A stretch of 64,000 bases of DNA from Vitellaria paradoxa. Lineage: Eukaryota; Streptophyta; Magnoliopsida; Ericales; Sapotaceae. Numbering within the stretch: the stretch's first letter is position 1; each line of letters starts with the position of its first letter. Below, piece after piece: positions 22,312 to 34,579 of this stretch. The DNA is taken from assembly GCA_019916065.1 (NCBI GenBank), contig CM034243.1, positions 26,872,147-26,936,146 of the forward strand. The letters run 5' to 3'. The position numbers and the translations under genes are program-made. The notes beneath the pieces were generated by a model. That model was not told where the DNA came from. It did no database searches and saw only the letters and a program-made list of their open reading frames with translations.

Positions 22312-23059
22312 ATTCGATGATTTAAATTTATTTACATTATTTTTAGTCCCAACTCGTCACATTGTTTGAGGCGTTGAATTTTAATTTAATAGCCCGAGCT
22401 ACTCATCCCCAAAAACTTCATTATTAAGGTTTTATTTGAGAATTGAGTTTTTATCAAATTATACTTTTTTAAAAGTAAATGTAGGTTAGAAAAAAAATAT
22501 TTTGTACTATTTAAACATTTAGCAAGTTGATGCTTTAAGATTTATAAATTAATAAAAGTTGGCTTGTAAAAATTATTTCATACCATTTGGAAAATTCTTT
22601 GAAATCATGGCTAAATTTAAAATTTTTATATGCAATATAAGTTCTCTTGAAGACCAAAAGTGATTCAAAATTCCATTCGGAATACAATAAAATGTTAAAA
22701 CAATCTAAAAAAAAAAAAAACACAAAATTTTTACCTTTTAACTTTAATTTTTTAATCAAAAGGAAAAATTAACAAATACAAAAAAGAAACTCCTACTAAA
22801 AGTGTTTTGTTTTTCTAAACAAAAAGTTAAAAAAAAAAAGACAAAAAAATTAACTGTCAGAAAGTGCAACTTTTGGATGTCCAAAATTACTTGCTATGCA
22901 TGTTCCAATAATTTTCAAAATGTTCAAATATTCTTCATAGATTATTTTTTTTTCCTTTTTAATTTCAAGAAAAGCTATTTTATTTGTATCCAGTATAATA
23001 TTTCATCATATTTGTAAGAGATGAATTGACAAGCAATAACATAGAATTAATGTTTGCCT
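22312..23059. other. Intergenic AT-rich sequence
   Basis: Nothing recognisable. The open frames here are Lys/Phe-rich products of AT-rich DNA. Confidence 0.5.
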
Positions 23060-23211
23060 AAGGCTTCGTTTGGAATAAGAAAAAGTGAGGTATATTGATA
23101 TAAATTAAAAATTCGTAATGCGTGCAGTGAAAGAAAAAAGTTAATATAATATAAAGTTAACAGAGATTTATAGAGTTTTTCAGAGAAAAATTACAAACCA
23201 AACGAAACCTT
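23060..23211 (+). mobile_element. MITE, third copy of the 14153 family
   Basis: The ends aaggcttcgtttgg and ccaaacgaaacctt are good inverted repeats. The body contains 'cgtaatgcgtgcagtg' and 'ataaagttaacagagattta', matching 14153-14321 in the same orientation. Confidence 0.8.
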
Positions 23212-24539
23212 ACATATTTACAATCTCATTATTTATATATACGATCTTCATAGATAATTGAAATTTCACACTCACATAATCAACCGTTGTGCTTAATATC
23301 TTCCATGCTCAGAAAATTTGTATTATTTTTCGATTTGGAAACAATAATTTATCATTTTTTATTTGCTTTCATACTTATATAATAAATGGTTGACACTCGT
23401 GCAATGCACGGATAATTTTTAAACATAATCATGAATCTAAAACCAGAGACATAATCTAGTAAAAAAAAATAAAATAAAATTGACTCAAAATTATATATAA
23501 TAAAAAGTAGGTAAGTCGACAACAACAACTGTTAATAACATATTTGAATTTTGTTTGATAAAGTGCATTACTTAATATTTACTAATGTTCATGCAAAATA
23601 TAAATGCACACTGTACATTGTAACAATTTAAATTTTTAACGATAAAAATTAGTTGTATTTTTCACATGGGGAAAGTGTTGCTTCACAATTTTTCTTTCTT
23701 ATACAAGTAGGTGTTACACAATCAAAATTAAAGAAAATTGATTTAAATTTTAAAAAGAAAACTTATCTAGACATTTTTGTCAAACACCTAGGAGACAATA
23801 ATGAAAACTAATGTAATTGAACTTAAATCTAGGAAATTAAGGGACTATGTAAAGACCATTAAATCGTAATGAAATGAATTGGACGAACTTGTTCTACCTA
23901 TTCACATCTAGGTAAAACCATCACATGGCGGGTCGATTTAGAGAAATTAAACTCAATTCCTAGAAAATCTAGAGGAGCATAGCATTAATCATGCATTACA
24001 AGATAAATCTACGAATGTAAACATTGCAACAAACACCTAGCATATAAATATAACACACAAGCACTACGTATATATAGCTTGCAAAATTTAGAAAGAACGC
24101 ACACATAAGAAGTTTGTATGTAAATTGATTGGGCACCAAAAGTGCACAATAATCCCTAGTTTTATTAAAGGTTTTATTGTATTTTTTATGCCCACATTGC
24201 AAGTAAAAACTTCAATTGCAACACATGTCATGTTAAGTTTAGGAGAATGTGCACAAAAGTAGTACTAATTAGAGAAAGAATCAACTAATTAAAACATCAA
24301 ATATGTGACTAATGAATTTGAATTGCAATTATACCTTAATCGCAATCTATAAATGAAAATTTTTTTAAGTCACCCAAGTTTTTTTACCTTGAAACTACTT
24401 TAGGAACATGAGGAATCCAAAAGAATTATAGAAATTACAATGAATCTAAAACCTAATCGAGAGGAGGGAAAGCCCCTTAGATCTCTTTGTAAAATTAAAT
24501 AACTTATATGTATATGAAATAAGAACATTAACATATATA
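23212..24539. other. Intergenic sequence without recognisable genes
   Basis: AT-rich. A short palindrome-like motif 'cgtgcaatgcacg' near 23398 resembles ends seen in some plant transposons, but no element boundary could be set. Confidence 0.4.
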
Positions 24540-25830
24540 TATTCAATAATGCGGAAGCGTACTCGTTTGATTCATGATTCTTAAATGCAAACGGAAGACG
24601 TATTCAAGATTAAAATCAACCTTGGTGGCTATAGGTCTTCTTCTCAATATCGTAGGTCTGTATGACGGCTTTTATAGGTGAAACACTGTCTATCTAGGGT
24701 AGAGAAGGGACCTAACCATATGTATAGGGTAAATCCTAACCTCATTAGGCCCTCCCATAAAAGACTTACAATAGGCTCCTTAGGCCCACGCTATTAACCA
24801 TCTAACCACATAATATATCTGATAAGTGTACAGAAGTCCAATCCATATAGATCACTTCTTTATTAGGCTTATCCTGTATGTCTCAACTTTAACTTGTTTC
24901 AACCCATTTTACTAAAACCAAAATTCAATTAATGTGCATGCTCAATTTAAAAAATGCTAACACTCTTACCTAATCCATTTCTAATCTAAGATAACATAAA
25001 ATCAATTTTCTAATCAAATCCTGCAAGTTAGCCTAAACCATTATGAAAAAAAAAAATCCATTCAAAATAGTTAAAAAACTAATCAAAGGCTAAACCAGAC
25101 ACTATCATGCGCACCAAGGTTTGGACACTAAATGATATAATGGCCCGCAAATGGAAGAGGCATATCTCAAGTGATGGATGCCTTGGGCACCTTGTCTTTG
25201 CACCTAAATGTGGCTAAGTGCATACCAATGCCAGCTATCCATGGCTTAAGGCCTTGGAGGCTATTGGCACCCCTTGTGCATGGATGTAGCGTATCTTAGG
25301 CATGTCATTAGGACAATGGCCTTAGCTTAGCCTTATATCATTTAGTACTTGTCTTAGGGGCTTAGAATAATCATAGGCTGACCTTGTGATGCTTAAGCAC
25401 TCGTGGATTGGCCTTGACATAGCTTGTGAAGGGTGAAAAAACATGGCACACTAAGTGCTCGATGAAATGCTTCATAGATTTCCTTAGACCTTTTTGTTAT
25501 ACTTTTTGCTTCCCATCTACTTGGGCTCAAACACTTGAATTTTATAGCTCATTTAGGCCCCCAAATGCTAAGACATTAAACACAAATGTATAGAATTCTA
25601 TGTTAAAACCGAGCCTCAATTGAAATTAGTTATGCAACTAGCATAACTAAAGGGTATATAAATATGTAATATTGCATTCCAGTAATATTGCATTCTAGTC
25701 ACACCTCTTAACCTAGATATTGCTAGTCCTACCAATGCTCATATTAAGCGCAAAGGGAAAGAAGCAGATGCCAAAAGAGGATCAATAAGAATAAGGGTTT
25801 CCAAGAGAGATTATTAAACTAGGAAATAAA
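24540..25830. other. Possible solo-LTR-like and unassigned repeat sequence
   Basis: Starting near 'atgcggaagcgtactcg' (24549) the sequence has mixed composition like plant copia LTRs, and the style is similar to 44600-45892. A less AT-rich stretch (25080-25560) has many 'ccttag/gcctt' motifs. No paired LTR, target duplication or coding domain is seen. Confidence 0.25.
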
Positions 25831-26649
25831 ACTAGGGGTGTGCATGGTCAAGGTTGTCTAAAGCATTGGGTCTGTATTCATTGTACTGAACAACTTTTTG
25901 TTCTTCTTGCTATTCATCTCTTCTCCCACCATGTCTATTTTCTTTATCTCTATTTCCTTTTCTGTCAACTCTACTATAATTCTCTCTTTTTGTTATACCC
26001 TAATCTCGTTTCTGCACCTTTTTTCATATCTTTCTCTGTGTACTTTCAATCACATAATAGACACTATCTGCCTTGATGTTGATAACATTCTGCTAGAGAG
26101 TATTTTGTCGCTCAGTTATGTCGACTTATTCTTTTGTGGTGTCAACACCTTCTAAACTAGAAAGTGATATGTAACTTAGTGATCAATGTTGACATATTCC
26201 ATCATTGTATTAATACCTCTTTTAGAATGTAATTTAAATCAACTCCAAGAATCTAAAATTGATCTTCTCATAAGACAAATTCTCTAAAATAAAGTAAAAA
26301 AATCTTCAACATAGAATCATATAATTAATAACAAAATATTTGTAATGTTCGAATAAAATTTTAAACAATTATCTTTTATTTTGAATCATAAATGAAAACT
26401 TATTAAAATTAAATTATCATTAAAATTTAAATTGAAATTATCTAATAAAACCTTCTACTAACATTACAATCATTCCGTAAAACTCTATAAATTGTAATTT
26501 TGAAATTGAAGAAAGACATAAAAAGTTAAAAAAATAAAAGTTTTATGGAGTTTTATAGAAAAAAAGGGCCTTCAAACGGCCCTCAAATTAAGAAAAGTAA
26601 TACTCCATTTTTCTTATTGCATATAAATAAAACCAAATTGTATTTAGAA

Positions 26650-28135
26650 AAGGTAGCGATAAAGTCAAAACTCATTAATGTATTCTTTGTATCTATGGAC
26701 AAAATTACCCCCTATCCTATGTAACCCAGATTCTCTCTTTATCTTTAATTTCTCACATAATTATCTATTCATTAAGACTCATCTCTCTCCAATACTCATT
26801 TTTCTCTGTCTCTCTTGTCAAAAAAATATTTATATAGTTGAAGAATAAATTTTCATTTTAATATAAAAATTATTAATGTACTATTAAATTATAAAAAATA
26901 TTATTGTTAATATTCTATCTAATATATTTAAATATTTCTTATCACTATGAACTTTAAAAAAGACTCGTCTTTCTCCTTTAAAAAAAGACTTATCTAACTT
27001 TTGTACTAATTTTTAAATCTAAAACCTGTTCAATTAAGTCGACTTAATTTATAAACTATTTTTTTTTCTTACTATTTATCCCATTCACAATTTACTTAAT
27101 CAAAATTAGTTAAACAAAATTGAAATATTCAATTAATGACTTAACAAATAGAAAATATTTGTTATTTAATGTTTGTGTGTTGTACACTTAATTTTACTTT
27201 TATATTTTAAAAATTTTTGTAATATATAATAATACATTTACATTTTAATGTTTTCATGACATTAAATTCAAAAAATTTACTAGACCCAATCTAAATAATA
27301 TAAAAATTAAATTTAATCTATAAAATATATAAATGAGCTTAAATAGATCAAAAAATTTATAGGTGTATATCTATTGCTATAAATGTATGGTAAGCCATTG
27401 CTTTGAACTTTTTTAATATTATTTAATTTTTGATATTTTTTCTACATGCATATTCAAGAATAATCCTACTATATATACACATACCAAAGTTGAAAACTAA
27501 ATTAAAAAGTCGAGTTTAATTTTTGATAGATTGAGAGTGTAATAATTTTTTACACAAATAAATTTTGAAAAATAACATCTGTTCATAGTTATTACTTTTC
27601 ATATTTTATTAAATGATAAAATATGTATAAAAAGATTATATTCTTTAAAAATATTAAAAAAAGTTCAAGGCAAACAATATAATAGTAATAATATTTTTTT
27701 ATAAAAAAAAGTTTTAATAATTTTTACTCTAAATTATTATAATCAAAATCAAAGACAAATTTAAATTTCTAGTAATATAAATTTCTCTTTTATACAATTG
27801 CATTAAAATTTCATTAATCTATATAAAAAAAATCCATAGTGATAAGACATGTTTAAATATATTCAATAAAATATTACAAATTATATTTTTATAATTTAAT
27901 AGTATGGTAATAATTTTTATATTAAAATGATAAATTTATTATTTAACTGTAGAAGTGTTTTTTTGGTGGGAGAAAGAGAAAAAGTGAAATAGGTGTTGGA
28001 CAGAGATGAGTCTTAATCAACAGGTAAGAGAAATTAAAAATGGAGAGAGAATTTAAGTTGAATAAGATAGGGAATAATTTTGTCAATGAATAAAAAAATA
28101 TTAATTAATTATAGTATTAAAATTTTATCCCTAAT
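26650..28135. mobile_element. Foldback-type element with ~300-bp inverted arms
   Basis: The left arm (about 26650-26955) and the right arm (about 27820-28135) are inverted copies. 'taagactcatctct' on the left matches 'agagatgagtctta' on the right. 'aattaccccctatc' matches 'gatagggaataatt', and 'ttttaatataaaaattatta' recurs as its complement near 27913. The arms are interrupted by small indels. About 865 bp of AT-rich, non-coding DNA separates them. The long arms suggest a foldback or MULE-derived non-autonomous transposon. Exact ends and target duplication are not resolved. Confidence 0.75.
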
Positions 28136-28439
28136 AACTTAGAAATTACAAAGAGGCAAGTAGAGAATTAGTCACTAAAAAAAAAAAAGTCAACAGACAA
28201 GGGATCGGTTGGGGTGCGTTTGGCATCTTGAAAAAAATTTCAAAAATTTTAAAAAATTTAAAAAATTTTTAAATCTCTCCAATCAAATCAAATGTTACCA
28301 CGTATTATTTTTCCATCACATCAACTCCAACTTTTAAATATTTTTTTACCTCCAAAGGCCGTCTTCGTGCAAGAGTAAATGAACAATAAATGGAAGAAGA
28401 TATTCTGATAATATTCTTAAAAAAAGGCAGGCAGGGGTG
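28136..28439. other. Intergenic sequence, possible MITE end
   Basis: It contains 'gtgcgtttggcatc' near 28215 with an AT-rich body and 'cctccaaaggcc' near 28350. This may be another MITE but the ends match poorly. Confidence 0.3.
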
Positions 28440-28690
28440 CAAGAGTAAACTCATTGCTAACAGTGAATGGCGTCGTTTTACTTCCGTGAAGTTAACTTTT
28501 TCCCACCAAAAGGTCAGACCAGATTCAGCCCCCCCTTTTCCATTTCCTTTGGCCTTTTGCTCTTTCCTTCCACACATTCCGACCCTTCTCCATCGGTCCC
28601 CAAATCGAAGCAGATAGATGTTGCCTTCTGCTGCCGCCAATTTAGGAGTGCCATGCTCCCAAACTTTGCTAATTTTACCAAACGATAAAT
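28440..28690 (+). other. Exon-like GC-richer island without an assigned gene
   Basis: It includes 'atggcgtcgttttactt' followed by 160 bp of proline/serine-coding-capable, pyrimidine-rich sequence. The two overlapping + strand frames (28390-28617 and 28467-28688) have no recognised domain. It lies ~2.1 kb upstream of the EIN3-like promoter and may be a leftover 5' exon or a non-coding transcript. Confidence 0.25.
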
Positions 28691-28701
28691 AATTACAGCA
28701 C

Positions 28702-28726
28702 TAATAATAATAATAATAATAATAAT
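28702..28726. repeat. (TAA)n microsatellite
   Basis: About eight TAA units, directly visible. Confidence 0.95.
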
Positions 28727-29190
28727 TTTTTACTAAATTAATAAATTTCGGTAAAAAAAATAAAATTCAGCTTTTCTTTTAATTACCAAACCAAAATCAG
28801 TCTGAATTAAATTGATTAGGTTGAAAATTTTTAGATTAAGGTAACATTTAGAGACATTTGATTTATCAAACTCTGTCAAAAGTTACAAAGAATTACCACC
28901 TTCCTTTAATCAAAATTCGTTACATATCACTTTTATATCAATTTTTTTATATTTTTTTTCCATCCAAACATCCCTTTACTTTGCATTTTTATTTTTTATT
29001 TTATTTCTTTATTTATTTTGAGATTGATATTTTAAGAATATTAAAAACACATTTAATTTCGTATTTGTTTTATGTGTCTTAAGATTTTTTTATTCTAAAT
29101 TAAAAAAAGAACCGAAGTGATTTTTGATCATTTTAGATGTCACATGCAAACTCAATGTTCTATTTCTTAAAATAAATTTTGAAAACATAA

Positions 29191-29512
29191 GGTGGCATTA
29201 GGTTTATTTTTCTGTTTTCTATTTTTTATTTTGATTTTATATTTTAAAAATTTCAAAATAAAGAAACAAAAAATATTCTATTTTCATTATTTTCAAATTT
29301 TCTTTATTTTAGATTTAAAAAGCTTAAAATGACTTTTTGTCATTTTTTATTTTATGTACAAGCCTATTTTTTATTTTTTAAAACAAAATTTGAAAACACA
29401 AATAACCAAATGTGTTTTGAACTTCTTTCTTGTTTTTAAAAGCGAAAATGAAAAATGAATTTAAAATAGAAAATAAAAAATAAAAAATAGAAAAACAAAC
29501 CAAATGAGCCCC
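29191..29512 (+). mobile_element. MITE family K, copy 1
   Basis: It has purine/pyrimidine-mirrored halves bounded by 'ggtggcattaggttta' and 'aaccaaatgagccccaa'. The internal block 'tgtcattttttattttatgt' is shared with copies at 36806-37146 and 54821-55139, all in the same orientation. Confidence 0.7.
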
Positions 29513-30700
29513 AAGTGAGCTAGTGATCAAATATGTTTGGGATTATTTTTAATTTTTTGAAAAATATAAAATGAAAAATTATTTAAAATAGGTATATTAA
29601 TAAATAGACCGTAACTGAGTTCTTATTTCAATCGAAGTGCCCTACTTAAAATGATTAATTTGACTTGACCATCCAGTCTTTCAGTATCGCACGCATCTTT
29701 ACTCTCAATTGAAAAATATTATTATTTGATATATTTATAAAATAAAATAAAATAAAAAATAAAAAAAATGAGAAAATCTTCAACCCCCCAACCCCACAAC
29801 CATCTTTGAATAGAATAATTCATAGAGAAAGTTTAGTTACCACAAAATTACAGGCAACGTGGCAACCAACTAGTGGAAAAGAGATTTAAGAATATATTTT
29901 TAATTCATTTATTTTTAAAATTATTTATAATATAAATATATTATAACTTCATTTAAAGTGATAAAAAAATTCAAAAAAGGTAAAAAAATATTAAAAAATT
30001 TTAAAAGTTATTCACTTTTTATTTCAGTGTAAGAATTACGAATTCATAATTTATCTCACTTTTTCTTATTTTATCGTAATTTTTTGTCACTCCAAATGTA
30101 CCGTGTATACACGTTCTTCAAACTCAAGTAATTTAGTGATAATTAATTAGTAAAATTATTTCATTTGAAAGAAAACAGACACAATCGCAAAACATTACTT
30201 TCATTTCCTATATTAGCAAGATTTTAAATTTGTCTTATATGTCATAACTTTTATATTCAGATTTTTTAACAAAATAAAATAAATATTTTGTTATATTTAG
30301 ACCTAATTTAAAAAAAAAGTTAATTTTATTTATTTATTTTTAACAGTTTTTTAAATTTTTTTGTATTTGAAGAAAGAAAATTTTTATTTTTTTACTAATT
30401 AATTTTAATTTTTTATTAATTTAACATTTTTTATTTTTCATAATATAAAAAATAAAATATAGATATAAAATATAAATTAATTTTTACCTTTCATAATTTG
30501 AAAAAATAAAATATAAAAAGATAAGTTTAAGTATTTTTTTAAAAAAAGTCAAGCTTCTACTAATCTTTTCAAACTAAGGCTTACTATGAGTTTAATTTGT
30601 GATTTGGAGTTAATTGATATTTATTTTATGCCTTTTGTCTTAATAATTTTATAATAAAATGTGCGTTACTCTGACTGCCAAGGAATAATACCCCCCCGGC
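29513..30700. other. Intergenic AT-rich sequence upstream of the EIN3-like promoter
   Basis: No gene is seen. A possible MITE remnant lies around 29990-30100 ('gtaagaattacgaattc' and 'cactccaaatgtacc'). Confidence 0.45.
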
Positions 30701-30704
30701 GACA

Positions 30705-30757
30705 TGACCACGGTTAAAAAGTAACCTGACCATGGTCAAAAGATATAAAAAAATAAA
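30705..30757 (+). promoter_or_regulatory. EIN3-like gene core promoter with duplicated W-box-like element
   Basis: TGACCACGGTTAAAA (30705-30719) and TGACCATGGTCAAAA (30727-30741) form a direct repeat with a 22-bp period. The second contains the palindrome TGACCATGGTCA and a GGTCAA (W-box TTGACC on the - strand). A TATA-like box 'gatataaaaa' follows at 30742-30751, ~30-40 bp before a CT-rich initiator or leader. A CCACGCGTGG palindrome, a CGCG-type box, lies downstream at about 30862-30871. Which factors bind is inference. Confidence 0.55.
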
Positions 30758-31282
30758 ATACCGGTTCTCCATTTATGTGAGACAGTCTCTCTCTCTCTCT
30801 CTCTCTTTTTCACACACCCTCACGTTGGTGATGGCGTGGGGGTAGGAAATTAAAGTTGAAAACCACGCGTGGGTGTCCATTCTTATCCTGTGGTTTGTGC
30901 ATCGGTACCTTCCTTTCTATCTTTCTGCGAAGGAGTAGTTGCAGAGCCCCCTGCGCGGCCTGGCAAGTAGGAAAAGCTTTTGATGGCAGAAACTAATACC
31001 AAAAGCGTGCTGGTGCTGCTATTTATGTATGTATCTATCTACGTATATATACATATACATATATGTTAACTTTGCTCTACTCTGATTCTTACGTCTTCAA
31101 TTTTCGATCTTTTTTTTTTCTTCTCATATATTTACAGGAGCTGCGTTCATGTTTTGGGTCTTCCTGTTATTGGATTACTTGGGATAGTTTCTGTGGTTTT
31201 CCATATTTGATCAAGATTTGTGTCCTATTTATTTATTGGTTTTCTGAATTAGTATGTTGATAGATATATGACTATTCATTTG

Positions 31283-31288
<6 letters not shown>

Positions 31289-31320
<32 letters not shown>
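31289..31320. repeat. (GT)n microsatellite
   Basis: Sixteen GT units in the EIN3-like 5'UTR intron. Confidence 0.95.
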
Positions 31321-31323
<3 letters not shown>

Positions 31324-31658
31324 GGTTGAATTTTAGATCCATGATTTGCTTGTCCTTTTGCTTTGATCTAAACACAGATGAAGAAGGATCTCCTTGGTTG
31401 CTGGTAGATCTTGGTGGACGAGGAGTTCTCTTCTTGCACTAGACAACCATCTGTTTTGTATTTTTGTTTTTTAAAATAAGAAAAATTCTGATTTCTAGGC
31501 CATTTTTAGAATAAGACCAAACAAAGCCTTGATTCATACTCCCCCCCCCCCCCCCAGAAAAAGGCTTTGATTCATATCTGGTTTTTTTTTTTTTTTCCAG
31601 TAAGTTCTTTTTGAAACTAAGTAAATTCAGAAGATTATGTTTGGCATCATTTTAATCA

Positions 31659-31933
31659 TGGCCCTGTTTGGTTGGTTTATTGAGAAGCTAAGGAGAAAGA
31701 AGGGGAAATGAAATCAGAGATAGAAGTGGAATTTATCATTGTCTTTCCTCAAATCAGAAACAAAACATGAGAGGAGGGAAACTTTTCATTTTATTTTGTT
31801 TTCCACTGCTATTCTTTTTAAACCAATTATATTTTTTTCTCCTCAAATCAAAAAACAAAACATGAGGGAGGGGGGGATATTTTTTTAATTTATATTCTTC
31901 AATTTTTATCTTCTCTCCAAACCAAACATACTG
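31659..31933. mobile_element. MITE in the EIN3-like 5'UTR intron
   Basis: It is bounded by 'atggccctgtttggttgg' and 'ccaaaccaaacatactgt'. The body contains two similar 'caaatcagaaacaaaacatga' type blocks, at about 31750 and 31843. It is non-coding. Confidence 0.55.
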
Positions 31934-32590
31934 TAAATTTATAAATACTTAAATAACCTCATTTTTATGTCTTCCCAACTACGTGGAAAAACTTATGCCA
32001 TTCGCTGGGTTGATGGTCTTTCCCTATCCAAGCCTTCTTTTTCCCTTGATATGAACATGATCCTGGAGAATTGGTTTTCCTCGGTAGTCGACTTACTCAT
32101 GTTAAATAAACTGGCTGTGTTTGTTTTATCTCGACTATTCCTCCAATTCTCTGTACCTCTAGTTTTCGTGATACCTAATGTTTGATTTCCTCCTCTTGTT
32201 TTTACTTGTTTTTGAATGTAACAATTAACAAGCTTATCCCTGGAATTTATCTGTTTTATTTCAAATTTTCACCTCTAGTTTCCATGTATGTATTCAATTT
32301 CTGTTTGATTTCCATGTTTTCTTTTTCTGTCTTTCTTTTCTTTCTTTCTTTCTTTGTTTTTTTTTTTTTAAATGCTGTTTCGGTATGTAAGGAACTTTTC
32401 CTAGATTTTCCCATGTAATTAGTGGGTCTAACCACTAGTTGTTTTGTTTGGATTATTTTAGCTGGTTATTTATTTATTTATTTTTATTCGAATTTTGGGT
32501 AAAAAAATAAGGTAGCTGAACTTTTTTCCAACTTGATCTTGTTGCCCCTTAATTCTGCAGGATTCGATAAGACTTGTTTGACTTCTCCAG

Positions 32591-32608
32591 ATGTCGTCTC
32601 AATATTAA
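32591..32608 (+). other. Short uORF in the EIN3-like leader
   Basis: ATG at 32591 opens a five-codon frame ending TAA, in the last leader exon, 132 nt before the main start. It is the only ATG seen between the acceptor and the main start. It might moderate translation, which is inference. Confidence 0.4.
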
Positions 32609-32740
32609 TAAGCGGAATAGGTGTGGTTAAGTATCAAAGATTGGTTATAGATAGAGAGAGAGGTGAGGTTGATTTGAAGGTGTCTTTGGTAATTGTAGTT
32701 CACTTCTTGGATTGACGTTAAGTTTGTGCGTGCTTACTAA

Positions 32741-34579
32741 ATGGGGTTTTTCGAGGAAATGGGTTTCTGCGGCAATCTTGATTTCCTCTCGGCTTCCCTT
32801 GGAGAAGTGGAGGTGGCTGCAGAAGCTGAACCAGAAGTGGTTGGGGAGGATTACAGTGATGATGAGGTGGATGTTGATGAGCTTGAGAAGAGAATGTGGA
32901 GAGACAGGATGCTCTTAAGGCGGCTTAAAGAACAGAATAAGTCTAAGGATGGAGTAGACAACATGAAGCAGCGTCAGTCCCAGGAGCAAGCACGAAGGAA
33001 GAAAATGTCTCGCGCTCAAGATGGTATCCTCAAATATATGCTAAAAATGATGGAAGTTTGCAAGGCCCAGGGTTTTGTTTACGGGATCATCCCTGAGAAA
33101 GGAAAACCAGTGAGCGGAGCCTCGGACAATCTCCGTGCGTGGTGGAAGGAGAAAGTGAGGTTTGATCGGAACGGCCCAGCTGCAATTGCTAAATACCAGG
33201 CGGACCATTCGATTCCCGGGAAGAATGAAGACTGCGGTACAGTGGCCTCCACTCCTCACACCTTGCAGGAGCTCCAGGACACCACTCTTGGTTCGCTTTT
33301 GTCAGCTCTCATGCAACACTGTGATCCACCTCAGAGGCGGTTCCCATTAGAGAAGGGTGTTCCCCCGCCATGGTGGCCCACTGGAAACGAGGAATGGTGG
33401 CCTCAATTGGGTCTTCCAAAAGATCAAGGGCCGCCTCCGTATAAAAAACCACATGATCTGAAGAAGGCCTGGAAGGTTAGTGTTCTAACAGCAGTGATCA
33501 AGCATATGTCCCCAGACATTGCCAAGATTCGCAAGCTCGTGCGCCAGTCTAAGTGCTTGCAGGATAAGATGACGGCCAAGGAGAGCGCCACTTGGTTGGC
33601 TATCATTAACCAGGAGGAGGCTCTGTCCCGAAAGCTGTATCCTGATAGTTGCCCAGCTGCATCATCGGCTGCTGGGAGTGGACTGTATGGTATAAATGAT
33701 ATGAGTGACTACGACGTTGAAGGAGTGGAGGATGAGCCAAATACTGAAGTTGAGTGTAAGCCCAACGGCAATACCGCCTTCAACTTGGGAATGGGGGAAC
33801 CAAAAGATAGGCTTGTGTTTCCACCATTGGCTCCAATCAAGGGTGAAATTGTCGAAACAAACTTGGATTTTACACAGAAGAGGAAGCAACCATTGGATGA
33901 GCAGCAGCCCATAATTATGGACCCGAAGATATATACCTGCGAGTTCCCTCAGTGTCCTTATAGCGATCACCGCATTGGATTTTTTGACAGGACTGCAAGA
34001 AACAATCACCAGATGAATTGCCCTTTCCGGAGTAATTCTTGTCAAGGGTTTGAATTGCCAAACTTTCAGATTAACAATGACAAAGCAGATATTTTCTCCA
34101 TGCCCTTTGCACAACCCAAGTCAGCTCCTTCGCCAGCGAACCAGGACTCGCCTGCCTTCAACGTTTCTGGACTTGGGCTTCCGGATGATGGGCAGAAGAT
34201 GATTACCGATCTTATGTCGTTGTATGATGCTAATCTTCAGCCGAACAAGAGCTTGAATTCTGGGGGCCTCAATGTTGTTGAAGGTCAGACTCCACCGCAC
34301 CAGCAAAAATTTCAATTGGATGATAATTTCTACAGGCAGGGGACCATGATGGGAGGAGGAAATACGTCTGGAGAAACCAACTTGCCCTTGAACCATTCTG
34401 TTTTCCCATCAGCAGAATTTCAGTATGATCAGTGCAAATCGTATGCGTCTCCATTTGACACCAATGGAAGTGACAGCCTGGCGGATTTCAGATTCGGTTC
34501 TCCAATCAACTTGGGCTTGGTTGATGACTACCCGGTCGATCCGCTGCCGAAGCAGGATGCATCGGTTTGGTACCTCTGA
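32741..34579 (+). CDS. EIN3/EIL-family transcription factor
   Basis: A nuclear transcription factor of the ethylene pathway. In the known family it is stabilised when EBF F-box proteins are inhibited, and it binds ERF-type promoters. The single-exon frame of 612 codons is typical (Arabidopsis EIN3 is about 630). An acidic N-terminal region (about residues 25-50, [13 protein letters not shown]) is followed by basic [14 protein letters not shown]. The EIN3 DNA-binding domain covers about residues 80-300: [20 protein letters not shown] (91-110), [20 protein letters not shown] (131-150), [15 protein letters not shown] (207-221), [20 protein letters not shown] (241-260) and [25 protein letters not shown]. 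The Gln/Asn-rich C-terminal half ends SVWYL. No stop or frameshift is present. The start is the first ATG in frame with the conserved [10 protein letters not shown]-terminus. It belongs to the EIN3/EIL1 branch rather than the EIL3 type, judged from both ends. Confidence in family is very high. Confidence 0.98.
   Translation: MGFFEEMGFCGNLDFLSASLGEVEVAAEAEPEVVGEDYSDDEVDVDELEKRMWRDRMLLRRLKEQNKSKDGVDNMKQRQSQEQARRKKMSRAQDGILKYMLKMMEVCKAQGFVYGIIPEKGKPVSGASDNLRAWWKEKVRFDRNGPAAIAKYQADHSIPGKNEDCGTVASTPHTLQELQDTTLGSLLSALMQHCDPPQRRFPLEKGVPPPWWPTGNEEWWPQLGLPKDQGPPPYKKPHDLKKAWKVSVLTAVIKHMSPDIAKIRKLVRQSKCLQDKMTAKESATWLAIINQEEALSRKLYPDSCPAASSAAGSGLYGINDMSDYDVEGVEDEPNTEVECKPNGNTAFNLGMGEPKDRLVFPPLAPIKGEIVETNLDFTQKRKQPLDEQQPIIMDPKIYTCEFPQCPYSDHRIGFFDRTARNNHQMNCPFRSNSCQGFELPNFQINNDKADIFSMPFAQPKSAPSPANQDSPAFNVSGLGLPDDGQKMITDLMSLYDANLQPNKSLNSGGLNVVEGQTPPHQQKFQLDDNFYRQGTMMGGGNTSGETNLPLNHSVFPSAEFQYDQCKSYASPFDTNGSDSLADFRFGSPINLGLVDDYPVDPLPKQDASVWYL

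Larger units (their letters stand above)
30775..32740 (+). other. 5' leader and 5'UTR intron(s) of the EIN3-like gene
   Basis: Transcription probably starts near 30775-30790, next to a (TC)n tract (30785-30806). The final leader exon begins at 32561 after the acceptor 'aattctgcag' and runs 180 nt to the ATG. The donor is uncertain: candidates are near 30964 and further acceptors exist at 31138 and 31378, so there may be more than one leader intron. The intron holds a (GT)n run (31289-31320), a poly-C run near 31541-31555 and a MITE. Confidence 0.5.
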
